From positions 1 through 34,766 of the forward strand of contig LKUD01000041.1 of the NCBI GenBank assembly GCA_001412355.1: 34,766 nucleotides of DNA, read 5' to 3'. Origin of the DNA: Methanoculleus sp. SDB. Its GTDB lineage: Archaea; Halobacteriota; Methanomicrobia; Methanomicrobiales; Methanomicrobiaceae. Shown here one piece after another: positions 1 through 7,733 of the stretch; the first letter of the stretch is position 1, and every line of letters starts with the position of its first letter. The notes under the pieces were generated by a model, which was not told the DNA's origin, made no database searches, and saw only the letters and a program-made list of their open reading frames with translations. The position numbers and the translations under genes are program-made.

Positions 1-903
1 GCCGGGCTTCAGGATCTGACCTATTCCTATGATCCTGTCGGAAACGTGATCGGCATACTTGACGGACTATTCGGGATGGACCAGACGTTTAGTTATGACG
101 CGTTGAACCGCCTGATCACGGCATATCAGCCGACCGGCTATCAGATGTGCGAGTATGCGTACGATTCCATCGGAAACATCATCAGGATCACCCGGCCGGA
201 CGGCGATGCCGTCCTGACCTATGGCGGGACGGCAGGCCCCCATGCGGTGACGGGCAGGGAAAAAACCACACTCCCCGGTATTTCCCTGACACCTGCCGAT
301 GCAACGACCTCTGTCGGATACAATGCCACGTATGCGATTATTCTTGACGACGTGCCTTCCGGACTCTCGTCCTATAATTGCACGCTTCAGATTACCAACG
401 GAACCGTCGCTGAGTTTTCAGATACGGAATTCCCCGGATGGACAGGAAACCCTGATAATTCCAGCCTTCCCGCGCAGAGTCTCTGGATCCGGGGTGAAGA
501 TACCGGGAATTCGATTCTGCCCGGAGAGGTGGATGTCCTGCTTGGTACGGTCGTCATAGAGGGAAGTGAGGTCGGCTCGACCGACATCATCTTCACATCA
601 ATTGAAATAATCGACGATTCCGGGGCTGACGTTACCCTGATAGCTGCAGGAGGCCGGCTGGTCGTTCTTGGCGTCACGCCTCTCCCGGGAAATTCAGCTC
701 CCCCCCAAGATCCCGATCAGGACGGGCTTTTTGAGGATGTGAATGGCGACGGTGTTTTCAGTTTCGGCGATGTTCGCACCTTCTTTGAGTATTATGACGT
801 GTGGATTCCGGCCAACGAACCGGTCGAGTGTTTCGACTACGATAACAATACCGTCATCGGGTTCGGGGATGTGCGGGCCCTCTTCTGGGAGTGGGGGACA
901 TAA
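1..903 (+). CDS. RHS/YD-repeat surface protein with cohesin-like and dockerin-like C-terminus (5' end outside window)
   Basis: The reading frame is open from base 1, so this is the last 300 residues of a larger protein. Residues about 8-75 contain YD-type RHS repeats (YSYDPVGN, FSYDALNRL, YAYDSIGN) and end in the AGPHAVTG motif common at the end of RHS barrels. Residues about 90-220 form a beta-rich stretch that resembles a cohesin domain by pattern. The last 65 residues hold EF-hand-like calcium loops (DPDQDGLFEDVNGDG and DYDNN) followed by repeated FGDVR segments, as in a dockerin. Known biology: RHS repeats build shells on secreted or surface proteins, and cohesin-dockerin pairs assemble extracellular complexes. 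The inferred role is a cell-surface protein. The polymorphic toxin tip usual after an RHS core is replaced here by attachment-type domains. The cohesin call is the weakest part. Confidence 0.8.
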   Translation, partial: AGLQDLTYSYDPVGNVIGILDGLFGMDQTFSYDALNRLITAYQPTGYQMCEYAYDSIGNIIRITRPDGDAVLTYGGTAGPHAVTGREKTTLPGISLTPADATTSVGYNATYAIILDDVPSGLSSYNCTLQITNGTVAEFSDTEFPGWTGNPDNSSLPAQSLWIRGEDTGNSILPGEVDVLLGTVVIEGSEVGSTDIIFTSIEIIDDSGADVTLIAAGGRLVVLGVTPLPGNSAPPQDPDQDGLFEDVNGDGVFSFGDVRTFFEYYDVWIPANEPVECFDYDNNTVIGFGDVRALFWEWGT

Positions 904-1145
904 AGGGAGCTGATTCTCTCTCCATTTCGAAACTCATCATCCTTTTTCTTCCTGGTCTCTTCGAGTAACGTGCCAGATGACCCGTGCCACAAGGCTTCAT
1001 ATAACATCAACAGATGAACGGGATAACCCCGGCTGAGGCTTACCGGAGATGTGTTTGTAAAGCTCTCCTCCCTCTATTCCAGTAACTTTTCGAGACACGC
1101 GGAATTGATTGGTATTTAAAATAGTATTTTGTCCTTAAGCAACGA
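904..1145. other. Convergent intergenic region, no gene seen
   Basis: The stretch lies between the stop of the RHS protein and the stop of the minus-strand reductase. It has pyrimidine-rich runs after the first stop (929-960) and an AT-rich run near 1110-1135 that may end transcription of the two converging units. I found no RNA gene and no open frame with a credible ribosome binding site. Confidence 0.4.
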
Positions 1146-2222
1146 CTACTTGCCATCTTTACAGATCATATCCGGGCTCTCAACCCATTGCGAAAGACTG
1201 CCCATCCGCCTGAAAGCCTCCATCACGGGAAGTTTGATACCCGAACGACGGGCATTGCAAAAAAACCTCCATCGGTCCCGCAGCCTCGGGCCGTTCTTTC
1301 CTTCCGGTGAGAGGAGATAATCGAGCGTTTCCCGCTCCTTTTTCATCCAGGCGAACCGGGCCAGCACATTACTGGCATATTTTTCGGGATCCGGCCAGGA
1401 ATCTGCCAGAATTCGTGCACATTCCAGAGAATACACAATACCTTCTCCCGTGAACGGCGATACGGTCCCTATCGATTCGCCGACGCCGATGACCAGCCGG
1501 GGAGTGGTATCATTCAGCGTCCTTCCGGAATACAAGGGCGTCGAATAGTACGGGGAAGCGACCCGGACGAAACCCTGACAGCTACAGTTTATGGTAAATG
1601 AAAACCGCCCGGACGAATCCCGGTAAAACTCTTCCAACAGGCTTTTGTGCCGGATATGGCCGATGCCACCGACGCCGATATGATAGTGATTGTTACCCAC
1701 GGGAAAGATCCACAGGTAGCCGAGCCCGGGTATCCGGTTCCCGTACACCCCCGCTTCAAGACGCTCGCGCCCGCGGGATTCCACGGCTGCCCGGTGCTGC
1801 AGCGTCGGCAGCGTCAGATCAGACCTGCAGGGAGGAAGGAACGCCCGGGCAATCCCGGTTGCGTCCACCACGATATCATAGTCCCCGGCGTTTTCCGGCC
1901 CCAGGTTCTCCCGCTTCAGTCTGGCGGCTCGTGTGAGATCCCGGAGGAGCCGGGGCTTATTTATGGTACAGAGGGGTGTCGTGGCAACCAGCCCGTCAAA
2001 ATGCATGGGGGACATGTGTTCGATGAGGTAGTTGTTCAGATCGAGGCCGACATCAGCGAGGTACTGTGCGATACCAATCGGCGCACCCCACCCGCACGAG
2101 CGACATTTGCAGGAGGTGGCATGATCCATGCCGTCATAGACATCCGGTGAGATCCCCCTCTGTTCGAGAAGCGCCGCCAGGTATCCTCCGGCGATCCCGG
2201 CACCTGCAATCGCAACCTTCAT
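1146..2222 (-). CDS. Geranylgeranyl reductase-family FAD-dependent oxidoreductase
   Basis: A 358-residue flavoprotein. The N-terminus MKVAIAGAGIAGGYLAALLE is a Rossmann dinucleotide-binding fold (GxGxxG at residues 7-12). A central YDIVVDATG motif and a late GVGESIGTVSPFTGEGI motif match the FAD-contacting segments of the geranylgeranyl reductase/PHBH family. The family hydrogenates isoprenoid chains of archaeal lipids or quinone-type molecules. The open frame runs further upstream to 2726, but that extension lies inside the prenyltransferase gene in another frame. The start at 2222 overlaps the prenyltransferase stop as ATGA, which implies translational coupling. An unusual CKCRSCGWG cysteine cluster lies near residues 46-54. 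Substrate unknown; pairing with UbiA suggests a prenylated lipid made and then saturated by the two enzymes. Confidence 0.82.
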   Translation of the reverse strand: MKVAIAGAGIAGGYLAALLEQRGISPDVYDGMDHATSCKCRSCGWGAPIGIAQYLADVGLDLNNYLIEHMSPMHFDGLVATTPLCTINKPRLLRDLTRAARLKRENLGPENAGDYDIVVDATGIARAFLPPCRSDLTLPTLQHRAAVESRGRERLEAGVYGNRIPGLGYLWIFPVGNNHYHIGVGGIGHIRHKSLLEEFYRDSSGRFSFTINCSCQGFVRVASPYYSTPLYSGRTLNDTTPRLVIGVGESIGTVSPFTGEGIVYSLECARILADSWPDPEKYASNVLARFAWMKKERETLDYLLSPEGKNGPRLRDRWRFFCNARRSGIKLPVMEAFRRMGSLSQWVESPDMICKDGK

Positions 2223-3229
2223 GCTATCTTCCCGAACGTCAGCAAAATAACGGTAATCGCCACCGAATGTGCCATCGATGCCCCCACCTGCTGCACCATC
2301 AGGTTGTTGGCCTTTTTCTCGAAATCGGGAAAGAGGGAATACAAAGCACGGGTGCAAAGCTGATCGATTCCTGCCCCATACGCCGTATTGATTCCTGCGA
2401 TAGTGGCCGTTGTAAGAATAAGAAGATACGCAAGATCCATACTTCCAAGAATGGAAGCAAGAGGATAGAGCATCAGGACAGACACGAGCAGTGTAACGAT
2501 ACCATAGATGGTCGAGTGCGGCAGCCCGGGATACCGTACGGACGAGGTGTTTTTCCCACCCAGCCGGTCGGAATTTACGTCGCGGCGCATCATCGATACC
2601 ACAAAACACGTCACCGTCAGGCCATGCAACAGCGACAGGATGAACGCCAGGAGAGAAAATACACCGGTCGCAGCATATACGACAGTCACCGTTACGCCAA
2701 CGACCAGCCAGGGAAAAATGTACCATTCGGTAAATGGGTGGTAACTGAGCTTGAAGCGGGGATGATTATAGCCATAATCGAAAAAAAAACCAATAATAAA
2801 CAGTAACGGCATGAAAATCCGCTCTATCGAAAGATACGCGGCGAGGAGCACTGCGATGATCGTGATAATCAGAGACATCTTTTTGTAATCGCCAACCGTA
2901 GCCCACCCATAGACGAGGGGCCGGTCACGCTTCGTTTCCTTACTCTTCTCATGCCGATCGACCTCCACATCCATGATGTCATTCCATAGGTGGGCGTCGA
3001 TATGGACGAGAAGAGCCGCGATAACCGCGACAACGAACAAGCGCCAGTCAGCGCCGGGAAACCCGGCTTCCAAGAGCGTCACGACAAACCCGATGAGAAT
3101 TGCACACCCGGTAAAAGGAATAAGCCCCTCGATCCGCAGGATGCGCCAGAATGTACGAAGGTCAAAGCCATATCCTGCGGTAGGCGGGTTCGGTGCCCGT
3201 GTGTCATAAAAATTAAAATACGGCTTCAT
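2219..3229 (-). CDS. UbiA-family prenyltransferase
   Basis: A 336-residue polytopic membrane protein. The first aspartate motif, NDIMDVEVD at residues 83-91, followed by KRDRPL, is the magnesium-diphosphate site of UbiA enzymes, which attach polyprenyl chains to aromatic or glycerol-phosphate acceptors. A weaker second site is RRDVNSDRLGG about residue 217. Multiple hydrophobic spans fill the rest. A start at 3271 is possible, but ATG at 3229 (MKPYFNF) is preferred because it follows GGAGGATCCCCGGAGAAA, a good ribosome binding site. It is the first gene of a two-gene minus-strand operon with the reductase. It may be a digeranylgeranylglyceryl phosphate synthase-like enzyme, or act on another acceptor; the sequence alone does not decide. 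Confidence 0.88.
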   Translation of the reverse strand: MKPYFNFYDTRAPNPPTAGYGFDLRTFWRILRIEGLIPFTGCAILIGFVVTLLEAGFPGADWRLFVVAVIAALLVHIDAHLWNDIMDVEVDRHEKSKETKRDRPLVYGWATVGDYKKMSLIITIIAVLLAAYLSIERIFMPLLFIIGFFFDYGYNHPRFKLSYHPFTEWYIFPWLVVGVTVTVVYAATGVFSLLAFILSLLHGLTVTCFVVSMMRRDVNSDRLGGKNTSSVRYPGLPHSTIYGIVTLLVSVLMLYPLASILGSMDLAYLLILTTATIAGINTAYGAGIDQLCTRALYSLFPDFEKKANNLMVQQVGASMAHSVAITVILLTFGKIA

Positions 3230-3363
3230 TTTCTCCGGGGATCCTCCAGCGAAATGGTACCTCGCACACATTTCTCTTACAAAACATTGTCCTCACTCTC
3301 CGGATTTAACGAGGATTCACTCACCCCCGGTTTTCACCTCGTACGTCTTCAGTGTCCGGGCGG

Positions 3364-3379
3364 CATTTATATTTTCCCT
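3364..3379 (-). promoter_or_regulatory. Putative BRE/TATA promoter of the UbiA operon
   Basis: On the minus strand the sequence reads TAGGGAAAATATAAATG, a purine-rich BRE-like element followed by an AT-rich TATA element. It lies about 140 bases upstream of the preferred prenyltransferase start, giving a leader of roughly 110 bases. No other TATA-like stretch is evident in the 3230-3597 gap. Confidence 0.4.
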
Positions 3380-3421
3380 ATCGATACGATAATCCCGACC
3401 TGTCCCGTCCATCGAATTTCG

Positions 3422-3447
3422 CTCCCCCACTCAGAACACAGGGGGAG
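3422..3447. repeat. Perfect 7-bp inverted repeat (CTCCCCC / GGGGGAG)
   Basis: CTCCCCC at 3422-3428 is mirrored by GGGGGAG at 3441-3447 across a 12-base loop. It sits in the 368-base gap between the UbiA promoter and the small gene at 3598. It could be an operator or an RNA hairpin. No T-run follows, so it is not an obvious terminator. Confidence 0.35.
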
Positions 3448-3597
3448 TGATGGCGGGGGCAGGCCACTATCGTTCCATTGCGAAACGGGATTTGATCCCA
3501 AAAAAATGGGAATCCGGGGTCCTTCTCATGACGAACGACGGGGTCGGTATCCCGGCGAGAGATACTTTCATAATTCCTCCTGCACTAAGGGGAAACC

Positions 3598-3792
3598 ATG
3601 AAAGACATTATCGGCAGTAAGAAGATGGAGAATGGAATCGTGGTTTTCTGGGATGAGGGGATTGAAAAAAACTATGATTCCTTCAATTATTCCGAACTCA
3701 TCGACATGAGGATTAACGCCCTTGACCTTCTCGATGATCCCACCGCGTACAGTGTGGATGTGGAAAACCACACAATCACCAGTAAAAAATAA
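3598..3792 (+). CDS. Small acidic hypothetical protein
   Basis: A 64-residue ORF starting with ATG after an AAGGGGA ribosome binding site about 6 bases upstream. The product is acidic, with no signal peptide or membrane span: MKDIIGSKKMENGIVVFWDE leads into a segment with alternating charged and hydrophobic residues (SELIDMRINALDLLDD) that looks helical, then a short beta-like tail ending in SKK. I do not recognise a family. It stands alone between the UbiA operon and the transporter. Protein-like composition and a clear ribosome binding site support it as real; isolation and size keep confidence moderate. Confidence 0.5.
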   Translation: MKDIIGSKKMENGIVVFWDEGIEKNYDSFNYSELIDMRINALDLLDDPTAYSVDVENHTITSKK

Positions 3793-3983
3793 GAAGGGCT
3801 GCCCGATTCCTGCACAACGGGGGTTTTCTATCTCCTCTTTTTCCTTACCGTGGGACATCCTATTCCGCGTCCCCCATCCCCGGTCAGGAACGGTAACCGG
3901 AGAGAAATGTAGTATTTTTTTCCCAATCGTAGATTATCGGACGAATTTACATTCGCAAAACTCTCGCACGGACCATAGTGCAG

Positions 3984-4033
3984 CCGGCACTCGTGGCCTC
4001 ACAGAGAGGGCATCAGGCCACAAAGAGTGCCGG
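3984..4033. repeat. Strong 16-bp stem-loop
   Basis: CCGGCACTC at 3984-3992 pairs with GAGTGCCGG at 4025-4033, and GTGGCCT at 3993-3999 pairs with AGGCCAC at 4015-4021. The only interruption is a three-base AAA bulge at 4022-4024; the loop is 15 bases. Sixteen GC-rich pairs in an intergenic region are unlikely by chance. It could be a structured RNA, a factor-binding palindrome, or the end of a small mobile element. No T-run directly follows, which argues against a simple terminator. Confidence 0.6.
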
Positions 4034-4076
4034 TGCCTTGAGCTGATGTATCGCTGTTCACCACACGCCAATCACA

Positions 4077-4109
4077 ACATTTTTTTATTTTATCATGATT
4101 AATAATGTT
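4077..4109 (+). promoter_or_regulatory. AT-rich imperfect palindrome, probable promoter/operator of the MFS gene
   Basis: AACATT and AATGTT sit at the ends of an AT-rich run with TCATGA at its centre. The interior TTTATTTTATC is TATA-like. It is the only strongly AT-rich patch between the hairpin and the transporter start about 150 bases downstream, so it is the best promoter candidate. Confidence 0.4.
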
Positions 4110-4256
4110 AGAAATGTATGCAGGTGGTGAATCGCATAGGAAGCAGTCTCACGGGGAATAAGAGGAACGCGGCAATGGAATCCGGATCGATTCCCTGCGA
4201 CCTCCCGGTGCCTGAAGAAAAAACCATCCCGCTGTTTCATTCGGGAAGGACATGTC

Positions 4257-5525
4257 ATGAACGGTAATCCTGCGGGAGAAGATACATCCCTTTTTGGGAT
4301 GCCCCCGGAAAAGGGAAGGTGGGTGCTCGTTGCAGCAGGCCTGATCATCAACCTCTGTCTGGGCTCCATCTATTCGTGGAGTGTCTTTGTAAAACCCCTT
4401 ACCGATTATTACACCGGGGTGCTGGGACAGACGGTCACGGCAAATGACATCCTGATGCCGTTCTCGGTATTTCTAGCATTCTTTGCGATTGCCATGCCGT
4501 TTGCCGGGAAGTACATCGACATCTATGGCCCCCGGAACGTGACGATCGCGGGAGGAATGCTGACGGGGCTTGGCTGGCTTCTGGCCTCCTTCTCGACATC
4601 TGTTCCGATGCTCTACGTGGTATACGGAATGATCGGAGGGATAGGGGTGGGCATCGCATATGGGGTGCCGGTTGCCGTTTCCGCACGCTGGTTCCCCGAC
4701 CGGAGGGGTCTTGCCGTCGGACTTACTGTTCTCGGGTTCGGATTTTCCGCGGTTTTCACCGCCAATATCGCCGGATATTTCATTGCCGCGTATGGCGTGA
4801 TGACCACCTTCAGGATCTTCGGTGTCGCGTTTATCATCCTAACACTGCTCCTTGCACGACCCCTGAAATTCCCGGAATCCGGCTGGGTTCCGCGAGGGTG
4901 GACGCCTCCAGCACCGAAACCGGGTGAGCACATGCAATGCGAATGTGATCGGTCGATGATGCTCGCATCCCCGTCATTCTACGGGCTCTGGTCCTGTTAC
5001 TTTATCGGCTGTCTTGCCGGCCTCATGGCAATATCAATCGCAAAACCGGTGGGCACCGATGTGGGAATCGAGACGGGACTTGCCATCTTCCTCGTCGGGT
5101 TCTTTGCGCTTTTCAACGGCGGGGGACGTCCCGTCTTCGGTGCCCTCACCGACTCGGTCACGCCCCGGAATGCTGCCATGATCTCGTTCGTGCTGATCGC
5201 CGTGGCATCCCTTCTCATGTGGCAAATCCCGGTTATACCGGTGTATATCCTTGCCTTCAGCATACTCTGGGGATGTCTCGGCGGCTGGCTGGCCGTCGCA
5301 CCGACGACAACGGCGAGTTATTTCGGGACCTGCGACTATCCGCGATGTTACGGGGTCGTCTTTCTTGCCTATGGTGCGGGTGCGATTGCCGGGCCGCAGC
5401 TCGCCGGCTTTATCAAAACATCAAGCGGATCCTACATCGGCGTGTTCCCCTACGTGCTGGCCCTTGCGGTTATCGGTTTTTTCATCGCATTCTTCCTGAT
5501 GAAACCCCCGAAACCGGTCCCCTGA
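4257..5525 (+). CDS. OFA-family MFS transporter (oxalate/formate antiporter-like)
   Basis: A 422-residue major facilitator protein with about twelve hydrophobic spans. The N-terminal segment GRWVLVAAGLIINLCLGSIYSW is characteristic of the OFA group. A central hydrophilic loop around residues 205-235 (PKPGEHMQCECDRSMM) separates the two six-helix halves. The family moves small organic anions such as oxalate, formate or other monocarboxylates across the cytoplasmic membrane; substrate cannot be fixed from sequence. The start follows GGGAAGGA with six bases of spacing. The gene stands alone with a long structured leader, suggesting individual control. In a methanogen an organic-acid carrier would fit formate or acetate-related metabolism, but that is inference. 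Confidence 0.88.
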   Translation: MNGNPAGEDTSLFGMPPEKGRWVLVAAGLIINLCLGSIYSWSVFVKPLTDYYTGVLGQTVTANDILMPFSVFLAFFAIAMPFAGKYIDIYGPRNVTIAGGMLTGLGWLLASFSTSVPMLYVVYGMIGGIGVGIAYGVPVAVSARWFPDRRGLAVGLTVLGFGFSAVFTANIAGYFIAAYGVMTTFRIFGVAFIILTLLLARPLKFPESGWVPRGWTPPAPKPGEHMQCECDRSMMLASPSFYGLWSCYFIGCLAGLMAISIAKPVGTDVGIETGLAIFLVGFFALFNGGGRPVFGALTDSVTPRNAAMISFVLIAVASLLMWQIPVIPVYILAFSILWGCLGGWLAVAPTTTASYFGTCDYPRCYGVVFLAYGAGAIAGPQLAGFIKTSSGSYIGVFPYVLALAVIGFFIAFFLMKPPKPVP

Positions 5526-5622
5526 TTTTTCTTGCCTGCACTGACATGGACAGCCGCGGGCAGAGCCTCCGCACCGCCGAAAGACGTAAAAAACCGTAAT
5601 TTTGAGATATTAGTGCGATGAT

Positions 5623-5995
5623 TTACGCGAATGGTTCTTTCAGGAGGCCTTTTTTATCCCTCACCCGAAGATTCGCCATAAACGACTTCGCAAGCAGGGG
5701 ACTGAACGCCCGGGCCGGCAGGCCGAGCACGGCTGCCACGTCCCGGGCCGGCGCCACCGGCTCCGGCTCCCCGGTCCCGGCGCAGTCCAGCACGGCATCG
5801 TGGATCTTCTCGAGATAGGCAAGCCCTTCGTCCATCGCCCGGTACGCCTCCGCCCCATACCGCGGCTCGTCCCACGCCGACAGCAGCACCGTGATACCAT
5901 GCCGGTTCCGGAGGCGCCCGACCGACTCCGCGGACGCGAGGGCATCGTCGTACACCCGGACATCACCCCCGCATCCCGCCGGGCTTGATGAACAT
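5623..5995 (-). pseudogene. Remnant of an MBL-fold hydrolase gene (internal deletion and frameshift)
   Basis: The last 110 codons match the C-terminus of the intact MBL gene at 28217-29095 at about 70% identity by eye: both have YDDALAS, LLSAWDEPRYG, RDVAAVLGLP and LRVRDKK/VRVRDKK. Just upstream, MFIKPGGMRG and a stop in another frame match the TIEPDGMRG segment of the intact protein. The roughly 40 residues that lie between these blocks in the intact gene, including the HTPGHS metal motif and GDAV, are missing. The remnant therefore lacks all metal ligands and is not an enzyme. It points the same way as the intact copy and lies on the other side of the injection-system cluster. Confidence 0.8.
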
Positions 5996-6084
5996 AGTGG
6001 TAATGGATCCGAAGAAATGATATGCCGGCTTATATCAGATGAATTGAGCAGGCAATCTGGCGAAGATTATTTCGGTAATTGCTA

Positions 6085-6207
6085 ATGGGGATCAGCGAGG
6101 CCGCGGTCAACCAGGGCATGGAATGGGCGTTCATAGCGATGGTCCTGGTAGTCATCGGCATGTTCATCGCGGGCCTGTTCATCCGGAAGACCGGAAAAAT
6201 CGAGTGA
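6085..6207 (+). CDS. Small single-span membrane protein
   Basis: A 40-codon ORF from ATG at 6085 to TGA at 6207. The product has a short N-terminus (MGISEAAVNQGMEW), one clear transmembrane helix of about 21 residues (FIAMVLVVIGMFIAGLFI), and a positively charged tail (RKTGKIE), predicting cytoplasmic C-terminal orientation. The codons are GC-rich like the flanking genome and unlike the AT-rich start of the injection cluster. There is no strong ribosome binding site. No family recognised. Confidence 0.45.
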   Translation: MGISEAAVNQGMEWAFIAMVLVVIGMFIAGLFIRKTGKIE

Positions 6208-6250
6208 GGCGGTGAAGGGAGGTATTGCCTCGACGTATTACATCAATAAT

Positions 6251-6280
6251 TTTAAAATATATGTGATTTAATATATTAAT
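6251..6280 (+). promoter_or_regulatory. Main promoter region of the eCIS operon
   Basis: TTTAAAATATAT (6251-6262) and the palindrome TTAATATATTAA (6268-6279) are TATA-like boxes 40-70 bases upstream of the first eCIS gene. The second, placed about 25 bases from a start near 6305, would give a short leader carrying the TGAGGACA ribosome binding site. Confidence 0.55.
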
Positions 6281-6322
6281 CATTCATAAAAACATACAAG
6301 TACCAATTGAATGAGGACAAAT

Positions 6323-6922
6323 ATGTCCATTGTAACTGTACTAGAGGAAATAGATCTCAGTCTGCATAACCTGATAGATAAAGCTGATTGGACTGCTCCG
6401 GGGACCATTTCTGATTTTCAGAAACCCCTAATAACATTTGATTCTCCCAAAGATGTTCAAGGGCAGATTTCAACCGGCAATAAACTCTGTATCTACTTGT
6501 ACCAGATAATGGAAAACGTATACCTGAAAAACCACGAGCCAGAAATAATTGAAGAAAATCGAACAAGTTTCTCTCCCCTTTATCTGGATCTCCATTATCT
6601 TATCGTCCCTTTCTGCGAAAAGAAAAGAGATGAGAAATTAATACTTGGTACTATTATCCAGATATTTGCAAATCAATCCGTACTACATGAAAATCTATTA
6701 AAAGGCAATCTGGGAAAAACAGATCAGATAATGCGAATCCTCTTTAATCCCCTGACAGTTGACGAATTGACAAAAATCTGGAGCGCATTTCAAACAACAG
6801 GGTATCATCCTGCGTTAAGTTATATCGTAACACCGGTTCCTGTTGATATTTCTCTGGAAAGTACGTTCCAGCGGGTAGTATCGAAGCAGTTTCAGTACTG
6901 CAGTGGATATCCGGAGGATTAA
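6323..6922 (+). CDS. DUF4255 protein, eCIS cap / tail terminator (Pvc16/Afp16-like)
   Basis: A 199-residue protein. Its opening (SIVTVLEEIDLSLHNLIDKA) and the later segments ISTGNKLCIYLYQIMEN and LYLDLHYLIVPF match the DUF4255 pattern. In PVC and Afp particles this family (Pvc16/Afp16) caps the distal end of the inner tube and ends its polymerisation. ATG at 6311 is possible, but ATG at 6323 is preceded by GAGG at ideal spacing, and homologues usually begin at this Met-Ser-hydrophobic stretch. It is the first gene of the plus-strand operon and is followed after 6 bases by the next gene. It is AT-rich compared with the left flank. Confidence 0.85.
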   Translation: MSIVTVLEEIDLSLHNLIDKADWTAPGTISDFQKPLITFDSPKDVQGQISTGNKLCIYLYQIMENVYLKNHEPEIIEENRTSFSPLYLDLHYLIVPFCEKKRDEKLILGTIIQIFANQSVLHENLLKGNLGKTDQIMRILFNPLTVDELTKIWSAFQTTGYHPALSYIVTPVPVDISLESTFQRVVSKQFQYCSGYPED

Positions 6923-6928
6923 GATTGT

Positions 6929-7552
6929 ATGAGTCCAAAAATACGTGTTAATTCCAGCGAATGGTTTTATGAAGGCTGCGAGTCAAGGATAACCCAGCTT
7001 GCTCTTGCATTAAAAATCTTTGATAAATTCACCAACAAGATACCTCTTGGTCATTTATTCTTTTCTATCGACGGAAAAACGGTAACTCTATCGCAAAATC
7101 TTTCTGGTTACTATCTCATCCTTGATATTGACTCCCTGAATGGGAACGGAGTTCTGACCATCGAATCTGATTTCTACATGAAACACCAGCAATCCCTACA
7201 AATACCGGACTTGACCACAGAACCTCTCATGATGAATCCAGTGGTTCCGATCAGTCTCAATCCCAATCCTCAGTATCCCTTTCCATCTCATGCTACCTTG
7301 GTTCGGGGTAGTGTGAAGGACGGTGCATATGTCGCTGATGCGGATGTAAAGGTCAGAGACCGAGTGAATTCCTCTCATTGGGCCGAAACAACAAGAACAG
7401 ACTCCAAAGGAGAGTTTGTTTTGTTTTTTAAGAACATTCAAGACCCGGGAGAGACTATTTCAATCCGAGTAAGTGAGGGAGGACGGGAGGAGGAAAAAGG
7501 AGAGACGATATTTCCACGAAAAACTACCGTCATGCACTTTTTTTTACACTGA
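6929..7552 (+). CDS. eCIS-associated protein with carboxypeptidase-regulatory-like C-terminal domain
   Basis: A 207-residue protein. The first 125 residues are mixed alpha/beta with no family that I recognise. Residues about 126-205 read as a seven-stranded regulatory-like fold: LVRGSVKDGAYVADADVKV, then TRTDSKGEFVLFF and ISIRVSEGG. These Ig-like domains occur in many secreted or attached proteins. Its place right after the DUF4255 cap gene, with only 6 bases between them, ties it to the injection particle. It may decorate the tube end or link it to other parts; this is inference. The start at 6929 follows GGAGG at a rather long distance. Confidence 0.65.
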   Translation: MSPKIRVNSSEWFYEGCESRITQLALALKIFDKFTNKIPLGHLFFSIDGKTVTLSQNLSGYYLILDIDSLNGNGVLTIESDFYMKHQQSLQIPDLTTEPLMMNPVVPISLNPNPQYPFPSHATLVRGSVKDGAYVADADVKVRDRVNSSHWAETTRTDSKGEFVLFFKNIQDPGETISIRVSEGGREEEKGETIFPRKTTVMHFFLH

Positions 7553-7656
7553 TATCTCTTAAAGTTCTCCCGATTTTCTGAGAAAGAATGATTTGAACGC
7601 CGTCGTTGATCTGTTCTTGGTAATTCGTGAGATTATGAAGTAGATAGTAATCATAG

Positions 7657-7672
7657 TATATTTATAAAAATA
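7657..7672 (+). promoter_or_regulatory. Possible internal promoter
   Basis: TATATTTATAAAAATA lies in a 181-base gap between the second eCIS gene and the small ORF at 7734. It looks like a TATA box about 75 bases before that ORF and is the only such element between 6929 and 24500 in an intergenic position, so the sheath and baseplate genes may have their own start. Confidence 0.4.
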
Positions 7673-7733
7673 ATTAAATACTTCTTACCCTCATGCATGA
7701 TACACAGAAGGAGGTTGACAGGAGGGGAATTCT

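Larger units (their letters stand above)
3793..4256. other. 464-base leader region upstream of the transporter, no confident gene
   Basis: The stretch holds a strong stem-loop at 3984-4033, an AT-rich imperfect palindrome near 4077-4109 (CAACATT and AATGTT flanking a TCATGA centre) that probably includes the transporter promoter, and a 30-codon ORF at 4175-4267 that overlaps the transporter start. No other coding signal is convincing. Confidence 0.45.

Noticed and set aside
2223-2726. Upstream extension of the reductase frame to 526 residues
   Set aside because: The extension lies wholly inside the prenyltransferase gene in another frame; MKVAIAGAG at 2222 is a normal flavoprotein start with an ATGA overlap.
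5661-5966. 101-codon minus frame at the MBL remnant
   Set aside because: Out of frame with the homologous block; its Arg, Gly and Ser-rich product is an artefact of GC-rich sequence.
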